From: Arbacia lixula | Lineage: Eukaryota > Echinodermata > Echinoidea > Arbacioida > Arbaciidae | Length of the DNA stretch: 64,000 bases | Assembly (NCBI GenBank): GCA_963669155.1 | Contig: OZ022591.1 | Coordinates: 17,758,385 to 17,822,384, forward strand | Direction of reading: 5' to 3' | In this document: positions 10,826 to 20,900 of the stretch, one piece after another | Layout: every line of letters begins with the position of its first letter | Position numbering within the stretch: position 1 is the stretch's first letter | Position numbers and translations under genes: made by a program | Notes under the pieces: generated by a model | The model's input: the letters and a program-made list of their open reading frames with translations, nothing else | Databases searched by the model: none | Told to the model about the DNA's origin: nothing

Positions 10826-11690
10826 AGTTGACTAGCTAATGGTAATAACATCCGATTGGGCCCTGGAAAAATAATCATGGCGATTTGTCTCACTGACGAT
10901 ATGACGATCTGATGCCCGATCATGATTAAGGCTGCTCCCAAGACGCAAGCTCTTTTTCCACCTCTACCTCTGACTCGTTTCCCTCAAGGTCAGCATCAAA
11001 ATCGCCTACAATAACAAGTGTGCCGTATGGCCCTGGTCATGACTGAGATTGGCAAACCATGGGCAAACCGAACGCATGAAGGAATGTATATTTATCTTGA
11101 CGCGGCACGGGCCCCAATTTGTTTTCCGTACCGTTTATCATCTCCTTGAAAGGCGTTTGGAAACCATGAAAGGCGTTTGGGTACCTTAATTCTACCCATT
11201 AAGAAAAGAGATGATAAACGCACTCATATAGGTAGATACAGGCAGGCAGAATGCAATTCCATGTGATCATTGCGGACAACATACTTATTCATTGGCTTAT
11301 TGATTCTGTCATTATTTTGACACTTTCTCAAAACGTTAATCTTTAATAGGACTAAAGGGCGCAAGGTAGCGCGCATGTCAGGAGGTATAGTCTGCATAAT
11401 AATCTCTAAATCAACGTATTCAAAAAAGTATCTGGCTGCAGTAGACTAATCATTGAACTCAGTTTCTTTACTGAGCAGACTGAGAAAAGAAGAAAATGAT
11501 AAAGTGACTAGTCTTAGAATTTTAGACTCCAGTTTTTCAGTGTGGACCAGAAATATCCAACAGCCTGAAAACGAGGCTACGAAATGCAACGAAGCGTAGG
11601 ATGCATATGTAGTCTCCATTTTTAGACTCGTTATGTCTATAAAAAAAAAAAAACTAATTGACTTACGAGATTATTGTACTTGGAAACTAT
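10826..11690. other. No gene recognised
   Basis: Single-copy-looking sequence. The short tandem GAAAGGCGTTTGG occurs twice (near 11150 and 11169). No open frame of note. Confidence 0.45.
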
Positions 11691-11693
11691 GTC

Positions 11694-12037
11694 CGGGGGT
11701 GTTTCACCAAGCTGTTCGTAAGCTACGAACTGGTAACCTGGTAACGACCTGGTAACCCCTTCTTGTGCTAAATCACATTCTCATTGATTTTGATTCCCAT
11801 CAGCTTAAGTTCAAATCTGACGTTTATAAATGAAAATTCTTGTTGTTAACAAGTGTCTGAATATGAAGCTTATGATTTGTCAAATTTGATTAGGATTGTT
11901 GGAAATTAACTCCCAGTTTGTTAAAACAGGAACAAAGTGTGGTATCGCATTAAGCACAAGAAGGAATCACCAGTCGTTTGTAAAGCCGTTCATAGCTTAC
12001 GAACAGCTTGGTGAACCCGCCCCCCCCCCCCCCCCCC
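11694..12037. mobile_element. TIR element (family 5) ending in G/C tracts
   Basis: The left end GGGGGTGTTTCACCAAGCTG-TTCGTAAGCTACGAAC is mirrored by the right end GTTCATAGCTTACGAACAGC-TTGGTGAACCCGC, followed by a run of about 17 C. Internally CTGGTAACC recurs. A right-end relative lies at 14130-14320, also beside a long C tract. No transposase frame. The superfamily is not clear from the ends. Confidence 0.7.
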
Positions 12038-12039
12038 TC

Positions 12040-12449
12040 CATCCCCCGATATCTCGTCATATTGACACGTACACATTCTGATGCGTGACTTGAGCAGATG
12101 GTCAGCCGCGTTGAGTTTGTAAATATGTATATCACTCTATTTTTAAGGGCTAATAATAGTAACTGCTCTTGAGACAGCAATTCTTTATTTTAATGGTGGC
12201 CATCAGTAATACATGTATACTCTCTGTTGTTCTATGTTTCATTTTCTTCCCGTTCTAACTCACGTACTTGTAAGCACATTTAATAGACTAATGTGGATCC
12301 GTGCAAATGTCCACGTACGCGCCGCTCGATCCGCCGATCGTACAAATGTGCGAACGAGCCGCGCAGCTAGAGTTAAAGAAAGTGTAGCTCTTCAGTTAGA
12401 AAATTAGACATGGATAACATGACACCTTAAAGATTACGTATATGCGATG
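12040..12449. other. No gene recognised
   Basis: Only short frames. The segment 12300-12370 is GC-rich with CGCGCC/GATC-type palindromic words but has no recognisable function. Confidence 0.4.
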
Positions 12450-12700
12450 AGTCATAGCTTGACGAACCTCTTCAGGAAAATTGGAACACCGTCCTTAATT
12501 GTTGACCTTTGAAACGCACCGTTTCAGAGGGAACATGTTACGTTTACATATCGCTTGCGTCAATTAGGTTGCGTCGGTCATGTCGGTCAGCGGGGCTATG
12601 CTCCCCTCAACGCATCACAGCGGACAGCCGTGAAGTGCGCTGTCGCGGTCTCGGTCTCTATTAATAGGTTATTACTAAGTCTCGATCCGCGAAATAGTCG
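12450..12700. repeat. Dispersed repeat copy, weakly conserved
   Basis: Matches segments of 1-200 in order: ACGAACCTCTTCAGG, then TTTGAAACGCACCG, GCTCCC, and CGGTCTCGGTCTCTA. Overlapping ORFs on both strands lack domains. Confidence 0.4.
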
Positions 12701-13227
12701 CAAAATAAGCGGACAAATGAGGAAGCAAATATGTCCCGCATTATTTGAGTGATTCCCGTTCATATACGCAGCTTTCGGTAATAATCGGCAAAATTGCCGC
12801 AAATGTTGCGCCTTTTTTGCGGATATGCGGTGTACATGAATGGGGTTTAGGTTGTAACAAGGACGTGTGAAGCGAAGCACGCATCCTTGGCTCCATGAAT
12901 CGCGACTCAACTCGTATTTCTTTCTTGTACAAGTATTTTCTTCCATTTTTGCTTTGACCTGCTAGGGGCACCCGTTTTGTTTTCAAGTTGAATTGTTTCA
13001 CATCAACGTTATTTGTGTCCAGCAACCGAAGTCAAAACTGGGGCACACCCGTCTAGACCGCCTTCCTTTCATTTGTTATTTGGATTTACGCTCTATCACC
13101 TTTCGGCCCTCAGCGGATACACTTATACTCCCGACACCTTTCCCGCGATTTCCAATCTCTAAAACAGATCGTCTGCCAGCTGGATTCCATTCTTGGTTCC
13201 AGTTCTCTCCTTTTCACTTTTTAATCG

Positions 13228-13743
13228 TAAAGGGATAGTTCACCCCGAAATTATTTTGGCTTCAATAAATGGAGACACGTGAAAGAAACATATCAGTGAA
13301 GGTTTGGCGGAAATCGGTCAAAGGAAAAGAAAGTTATTTGATTTAAAAGTTTTGATTTTGTGACGTCACGTGCGAGGTGCTCTTCCATAATGTTGTGAAC
13401 TACTTTTTCCATAAATTGCCTTTTAATGTCTTTTTTTATGAAGGAATACATTCTTTTCATAGCGATAGTGTGTAAAATAATGTGTCGAATCACAAGATGT
13501 ATATCAAACGCACAGGTGATAATAGTAAATATCCTTTTGAGCAAATGGACATTTTCCCAAAACGAACCTACATATTTGGGAGAGCACCTCGCACGTGACG
13601 TCACAAAATCACAACTTTAGAATCAAATTCACTTTCATTTTCTTTTCCTTTGACTGATTTTCGTCAAACCTTCACTAATGTTTTTATTCATGCGTATCCT
13701 TTTATTGAAATCAAAATAATATCAGGGTGAACTTCCCCTTTAA
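13228..13743. mobile_element. MITE family 1, well preserved copy
   Basis: Left end AGGGATAGTTCACCCCGAAA, right end inverse AGGGTGAACTTCCCCTTTAA. The arms carry GTGAAAGAAACATATCAGTG and GTCAAAGGAAAAGAAAG with inverted partners. The two inner palindromes (13360-13369 and 13595-13604) both read as E-box plus CRE (CACGTGACGTCAC or its reverse). The 64-aa and 103-aa frames are on opposite strands of the palindrome and look non-coding. Confidence 0.85.
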
Positions 13744-14129
13744 TTTCTTTCTAGTTCCTTCCGTCCTTCGTTCTGTCCTTCTCCAGTCCTTTTCCATTTC
13801 CCTCTCTTTCTTTCTCTCTCTCCCTCTCCTCTGGAATCCCCCTTATTTCCCCCTTCCGACGGGCGAGTACTAACATGGACCCTACTAGGGTCCATGGTAC
13901 TAAGGATTGATGTTACAAAATTAATTTTGAGCTGAATATTGATTGCCGTCCGTATGTTATCTAGCACATTTTACTTTCACCTTTTGTCTTTACAATGAAT
14001 TAATATGGATGCATAAACCCCAATAAAAATTACATTCTGTTGAGACACCGTACTTCATTGCGTTCTCCTCGTGCGCAGTTCATGAAATGCTTGCATAATC
14101 AGTGTTCCCGTGATGTGTGTTTGATAGAG

Positions 14130-14320
14130 GGGGGGGGGGGCATTTGCCTTCCTTGCGTTCTCACCAGCTTAACAACAACCATTTTAGAGTACAATTATCA
14201 GATTTCATTAAGCGAAAGGAAATTAAAATCATTTAGAACAATATGTCACCAGTCGTGCGTAAAGTCGTTCGTAGCTAACGAACAGCTTGGTGAATACCCC
14301 CCCCCCCCCCCCCGCCCCCC
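14130..14320. mobile_element. TIR element family 5, right-end copy between G and C tracts
   Basis: CACCAGTCGTGCGTAAAGTC-GTTCGTAGCTAACGAACAGC-TTGGTGAATAC followed by about 17 C matches the right end of the element at 11694-12037. On its left it is bounded by a run of about 10 G near 14130. The left terminal repeat is missing. Confidence 0.65.
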
Positions 14321-15842
14321 TCCCTCCCGCTAGGCCAGGCCAGAGAGTGAGAGTAAGTCACAGTCTGTAAACAGACATAATTGGTAACAGACTCGGTTTG
14401 GTCCGTGAACTCCACAGCTTCGTAACTAGGCTAGGATGCAACAGGAGAGCGGAATAGAAACAGCCACGTCTGATTGCCACTTCTCCACCGCACACGTCAG
14501 CAACAATAGCACACACATTGGTCATCACATCCCGCACAGCACCGTAACGTAACGACATAACTAAAGGCTAAGTGGATCGTCTACATCGTTTCTGCCGAGA
14601 GAGGGTAGCAGACCAATTTGGTACTCTGGTACGCTGCGGTGCACTACTGCGCATTCTCGCAGTTAGGTTCCATGATCACAGCCTCAAGTCAAAATTAAGC
14701 ATTTAAAAAAAAAATAATATCAAATAAAACGGAAGAGATGAGGGCTTGTTGAACTTAATGTCATTTTGAAAAAAAAAAACTTTGTTGCAAAACTTCAATC
14801 ATATTTACTGTACTTTTCCTCCATTTCTTTTTCTGTATAACGACTTTGTGACTATAATAGCTCACAATTAACTTCACATCACTACTCTTTCCAATTTCCA
14901 TTTCGTATCTCATTTCATTTTCAGTTTGAACACATAGCTCACTAAAGCTAAAAACAGTTTAATCCATCACTGCTCCATCCCTTTCATTTCTTCACCTGAT
15001 AAATGGGTCAAATATTGCCGGAAGTTTTACTATTTTCTAAATAGTATTTATTAGGACATACTCACCATGTAAACATACAAAGAACATTTAAAAATCTTTG
15101 AACATGGCATACATTAATTTACTACACAAAAATATACTTTTACAATTATTGCATTTACTCATCAAGAGTACTCCACATATACAGAGGATTAAGTGCAATA
15201 TCAAAGTAGTAGAGATATTATTCAGCCTGAAGAAAACAATTGTTCTATTTGCAATCACACACACAAAAAAATTTTCAAATCTGTTTTTTTGAGGCGAAGG
15301 CCTTTTTAAGAGCAAAACTGATTATTATTTGGCGTTGAATCAGCGAAAAACTCCTGATTTACATGAAATTATTATCACAGAACATGATATCAAAATCATA
15401 CAATAAAGATGAATAACTGTACCAACTTCAAAAGCAAAGTGTGATTCCAACCTGTTAAGCACATTGCCAATTGGAAGATTTAAAGACCATATATGACCCT
15501 TAATTATTTTGCTTTGAAAAATATATGAGGGTAACACATATCACTAAATGCTAAAAAAAAAAATGGATTCACGATGCATATTTCATGTAATGCATTTTTT
15601 ATCATTTGAAATAATCTATATCAAAAGTTTTTAACCACAAACCACATAAAAATTTGTATTAGTGCAAAAAACGTACTCACACTTTATGAATGAGCACCAA
15701 ACAATGGTACAAAATCTTGTTTGCCACAAGAGATTCCATCAAACATTGTAATCCTGATCTTGTTGTTTTCACTATCAAATGAAAACATTACTTTATGTAA
15801 ATCGTCACCAGCATATTTTGCAAATTTACATCAAAACTAGAG
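14321..15842. other. AT-rich sequence, no gene recognised
   Basis: 14330-14700 is mixed and 14700-15842 is AT-rich with A tracts. Open frames of 60-75 aa on both strands have no recognisable domain. No tandem or inverted structure was noticed. Confidence 0.5.
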
Positions 15843-17340
15843 CAATTCGACTGCCACGCAGTCGATAAATATGCCTCCGCCTCTTTGCTATTCTCAGAAA
15901 ATGTGTATGTTTGGTGGGCAATGTACCATTGCTCCTATGTGAAATGAAAGTATCACATTTTCTTTTTTCAAGTTTAGCTAAGTTTGGCAATGTTCATTGA
16001 CCTTTGACCTCTTACTTCTTTGACTTCCAATCTAGCCAGTCTGTCTAAATCCATCCTTGCATCAAGTTTGTTTAAAATTAGCCAATTTTTGGGTGAAGTT
16101 TAATAACCTTTGACCTTTCAGGAATTTTACCCAAACTTTACCAGTCTACCTCCATGAAGTGATACATCTCTATACTATGTTTGGTTTGAATTGAATCATT
16201 AGTATTGGATTCAATGTGAAAAATATCTATTTGGGGGCAATTTTTAGCCAATTTTGGCAAAGTTCATTGACCTTTGATCCCTGACCTTTGTGAGAAATTT
16301 CACCAAAAATGTCCTCAGTCTAGTAGTGATCCATCTTTGCACCATGTTTGGTTGGTATTGCTCCATTGGATTTGGATATATTTTGAAAATTCTCACTTTG
16401 GGGGCAATTTTTAGCTAATTTTTGGCAAAGTTCATTGACCTTTGACCTTTGAACTCTCAGGAGGTTTACCTAAACTTTCACCAGTCTACCTCCATGAAGT
16501 GATACATCTCTGTACCATGTTTAGTTAGAATTGCGACATGGATTTGGATTTCGGTTTATTGTGAAAAATATCAATTTTTGCAAAGTTCATTGACCTTTGA
16601 CCTCTGACCTTCCAGGAATTTCACCAACAATGTCACCAGTCTACCCCCAAGTAATGATCCATCGTTTCACTATGTTTGGTTGGAATTGCACCATTGGATT
16701 TGGATTTTTTGTGAAAAATTTAAAGTTTGGGGCAATTTCTAGCCAATTTTGGCAAAGTTCATTAACCTTTGACCTCTGAACTTTCAGGAATTTTACCAAA
16801 AATGTCACCAGTCTATCCCCAAGTAGTGATCTATCATTGTACCATGTTTAATGAGAATTGCATCCTTGGATTTGGATTTACTGTGAAAAAGGTTAATTTT
16901 TGACAATTTTTCACAAATTTCATTGACCTTTGACCTCTGACCTTTCAGGAATTTTACTAAAAATATCACCAGTCTATCCTCAAGTAGTGATCCATATCTG
17001 TACCATGTTTAATGAGAATTGCATCCTTGGATTTGGATTTATTGTGGAAAAGGTCATTTTTGGGCAATTTTTACAAAGTTCATTGACCTTTGACCTTTGA
17101 CCTCAATCAGATTTGACCCCAATTCTACACACTTCATTAGTTTTATGGAATACATATATGTACTAAGTTTGAAGCAAATCTGTTTGACGGTTCTCAAGAT
17201 ATTGCCTAAACGGATTCGGGACGTACGGACGGACGTACGGACAGACGGACGTACGGACGGACGGACGGACGGACGGACGGACGGACGGACAACCCGAAAA
17301 CATAATGCCTCCGGCCACTTCATGGCGGAGGCATAAAAAT
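15843..17340 (+). repeat. Repeat of ~160-bp units carrying DR1 motifs, with GGAC tract and hairpin terminus
   Basis: It begins near AATTCGACTGCCACGCAGTC (a short hairpin) and ATGCCTCCGCC. It continues as about eight diverged units spaced 150-175 bp, each with TTCATTGACCTTTGACCT, then CACCAGTCTACC, AAGTAGTGATCCATC and TTGGATTTGGATTT. It ends in a (GGAC)n tract at 17221-17290 and the hairpin GCCTCCGGCCACTTCATGGC-GGAGGC. Exact TGACCTTTGACCT occurs at 15998, 16436, 16591, 16924 and 17084. Two reverse-orientation relatives lie at 30112-32240. No ORF explains it, so it is a non-coding transposon-like repeat of unknown class. Confidence 0.85.
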
Positions 17341-17660
17341 GACTGTAACGTATATCTGAGGAATCCTTACCATGCCGTGCAGCCCTTCAGTGCAGCAATT
17401 GCCACATCGCTGATTAAGCTCACTTGCTAGCGTATGTGTGCTCCAAGATTCAAAGCACAGCTAATTAGAAATGTGAATGAAATGCAAACTTAAGGCAATA
17501 ATACGATCCAAAAACTAAATAGAATCACATTTATTGATCCAGCATAAATCGATCAGCAAGCCCATTTAAACTACATGTAGAATGCTGCGAATGGCAAGGA
17601 GACATAAATGTATAGCACCAAATATTGGCAGGCTGACAGTTTTGCCTGAACACACATTAC
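17341..17660. other. Region downstream of the sulfatase gene
   Basis: No ORF. On the minus strand, downstream of the arylsulfatase stop, AATAAA occurs near 17530-17535 (TTTATT on plus) and again within the MITE near 17754. Either could serve as a polyadenylation signal; the choice cannot be made from sequence alone. Confidence 0.35.
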
Positions 17661-17959
17661 GGGCGTCTTCATTAGCCCGATGTGGCAAAATAGCTAGCTT
17701 GTACTTGATCGGGATAGCTCGCCAGATCACGAAATAAATGAGCTATTTGCGTCTTTATTAGCTCGCTATTTTGGGGAGCATCTTTCTCGATCCCATCATG
17801 CGCGTGCGCGAACATCAGGATAATTTATGCATCCCGAGTTTCAACCTTACTTATCCCGAGTGTCGAGCTAATGTAGAGGCCATTGCAACTTCAGGCTATT
17901 TCCCAGGATCAGCAAACTAGCTTGCTATTTCATCTGATTGAGCTAATGCAGACGGACCC
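17661..17959. mobile_element. TIR element in the 3' UTR of the sulfatase gene
   Basis: The left end GGGCGTCTTCATTAGCCCGA pairs with the inverse of the right end (GGTCCGTCTGCATTAGCTC). The subterminal AAAATAGCTAGCTTG pairs with CTAGCTTGCTATTTC. It starts only about 13 nt after the stop codon of the minus-strand gene, so any transcript would carry most or all of it. An internal GCGTCTTTATTAGCTCGCTA repeats the terminal motif. No coding content. Confidence 0.7.
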
Positions 17960-17972
17960 AATGATCTTCTTT

Positions 17973-20900
17973 TCATTCCCATGGTCCCCATGCACCTTGA
18001 TGCAATCCTGGATCTGCCTTGACCGTCTCATTAGGGAAGCGGACCGGTACAGACGTCTTGTAGTAAGCACTGAGTTTGGCGACTAACTCCTCAACCACCT
18101 ATGGGTAGGAAGAACATTAAAAATGATTACCCGGTAATTTATTTCACATTCCCTTCACAACAGAGTAACTTGTTCTAATAGCATTTGAAAGCACTAAATA
18201 GGACAAAGTAGAAAAACAACATCTTTGAAGGAAATATCACACTACTGCATGCACTGGGTCACAATATCAGTAATACAATTGCAGCTTTTTGGCCTGACTA
18301 GCAAAATCACTTGAATGAACAAATACTGGTATGGACCAGCATTGGTTGGTATCTATAAGAGCTTCTTGTCTATCTCATTGCTCAAGTGCACTTTTTTAAA
18401 GAAAAAATATCTTCGAGTAATTTTTTATATAGGAATGTGTTGGTAAATATATCACACAACTATTTCTCTGTATATTGATATGTTTTTTTGTGAGTGCTTA
18501 ATAAGATATTAAAATTTGATTGACTTGAAAGACACTGACCTCTGGGTGTTTAAAGGAGAGGTCATTCTTCTCACACGGGTCAGCGGTGATGTTGAAGAGC
18601 CACGTGACCTGGTTGGGGACCTCTACGGGATAGATCGGACTGATGTGCCACTCCGGAGGGGGCGTCCAGAAATCAGAACCTTTTTGAGGAAAGTTTCATT
18701 CATTATCTGACAAAAATTTGTTTTGGCATAAAGCTGGTAATAAAGATTGCACGCTTAATCTTATATATGAATGACAAAGGTCAGGAGTTGAATCAATTAT
18801 CTGCTGCTTGTCGGACAGCGGCTTATTCATTTTGGGTCATTTTCCTTTTCTCTGCCTTCTTTTTCAAACGTATTGAGTAATCAATCTAATCATAATGGAC
18901 GGTAACAGTAAAACAAGGATTGTATCATCAATTGTCCCTCAATAAAACATTTAATTCTATGAATAACTACCTGTCCTACTGGGGGCTCAAAAATACAAAT
19001 AAGGAAGAGAATGAAAGCTTTGATCATTAGTTCCTAAGTATTGTGCCATTATCATAAGCTAAACTATCTTGGTGGATAGTGTCACTGTAACTGTAACATT
19101 CATATTGTATTAAAGATGGCCCGTCCCTTTTACAAACATCTGCAAACTTCATGAAAATTTGCACATACATGTATTTAGTACGTATCTTTGGGATACCAAC
19201 TATGAAATTTTAAGGTCAGAGGTACTATAACTCCTGTTGAATAAATGAAAATCTAACTAGTTTTCACTGAGATTTTACTATTTTTGTGGTACGAAAAAAG
19301 AAAGCTCCATCAATTATCAAAGATTATTTCCTCAAAAACCGAATATTACGATTTGTCGATTCCAGGGAAAGGTTATACAGCCACTCTCTCTCTCAAATGA
19401 TGACAAAGTCAGGGAACTTTCAGAATTAGGTCTGCAAAAGGGATGTGCTTCCTTTAAAGTCAACAAATTCATACTGCATGGCAGCTCTGTCAGCAATTTC
19501 TGAACTCTGCAACGATGTCTGCATTCATTCCAGTGATGAACATAGGGGATCATTAGGAAGAAGGTCAAATAGGGTCATGTGTATGCCACAGGTCAAAGGT
19601 GATGAGGTCTCAGGGTCACATAGGACTAGGGGGTCAAAGGTTACAGGGCTAGGTGGATGCAAACATGTATGCTTACCATATCTCCCCACCTTACTGAGAA
19701 AACTTGTGAGGATCTTGCAGTCAAAGGGCAATGTGTATGACACAGTTCAAAGGTCATAAGATCACAGGGTCATGTGAAACTAGAGGGCCAGAGGTTACTG
19801 GGCTAGGTGGTGAGAATGCAAACATGTATGCTTACCATCTTTCACCACGTTCCTGGTAAAGGCAGTGAGGATCTTGAAGTCAAATGGCAATGTGTATGAC
19901 AGAGGTCAAAGTTAATAAGGTCAGAGGGCCATATGGGACTGGAGGGTCAAAGGTTACAAGAATAGGTGAATGATGTCTGCTTACCATTCTTTCCCACCTT
20001 TCCAGGGTAGCCAGTCAGAAGCTTCCAATCCCCCACACGGATGGCCGCTCTCATCTGTGTGGAGAACTCATCGGCCACCTCCGGGTACACTCCATCTAGG
20101 GGGTAGAGCATGTCTGTGGCGGGGTCGCGGCCATAGCCCTGGGCGTGATCAGCTCGGATCAATGGGTCGATGTTGTGCAGGAGCTCTGTCCGCGGGGAGG
20201 GCTTTGCTTTCCTGAGAAGAACAATGAAAGTTAATTTGTAATTGTATTGGAGAGGTATTAGATGTTCTATCATAATGGGACTACAGCTTACTTAATTGTA
20301 GCTTACATATCCATTTGTATTCAATTATTGGCGATACTGCTCCTGCAAGGGGCCATGACTGTTTGTATTACATCAGCAAACCCATCTGTTCTAGCAATGA
20401 TGACTTTGAAAAATTCACAACCTTCAAACAAATCTTTTTAAAAATCTACCATTGTTTTGTTTTTGTTTTCATTCAAATAATTTGATGCCATAATAAAAGC
20501 ATTGCATATATCATAAATGTTATGTTTAAAGAGCAGCCCCCAATTACAGGCATACTCCCTTCTCCTTTGGGATCCTCATGATTATTTCATTTATGGTGTA
20601 TTCTTGTAAGAATAGTCAAAGGAAATCAAAGAATGAATCAAGAACAGTTCTTCTTCACCCAAAAGGATGTTTTTTCACAAAGAGCACAAAGTCAATAGAA
20701 AAGAAAAAGTGGCTGTAAATCCCCTAAAGATTACTCAGCCAGGGAGTTATAGGAAAGCAGGTGTTTTAAGATAGTCCTCATGCATTTATTACTCAAGTTC
20801 ACTCATGTTTTGATGGTTTGAACTACTGTTTAATGCTTGAACTTGTTTATACCTCCAAAAGATGTCGGGTAAGTACATAAATATTTACATACAGAGCATG

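Noticed and set aside
13874..13897. Short palindrome ATGGACCCTA-C-TAGGGTCCAT
   Set aside because: The arms are only 10 bp with no flanking terminal repeats or other copies in the window; too little to interpret.
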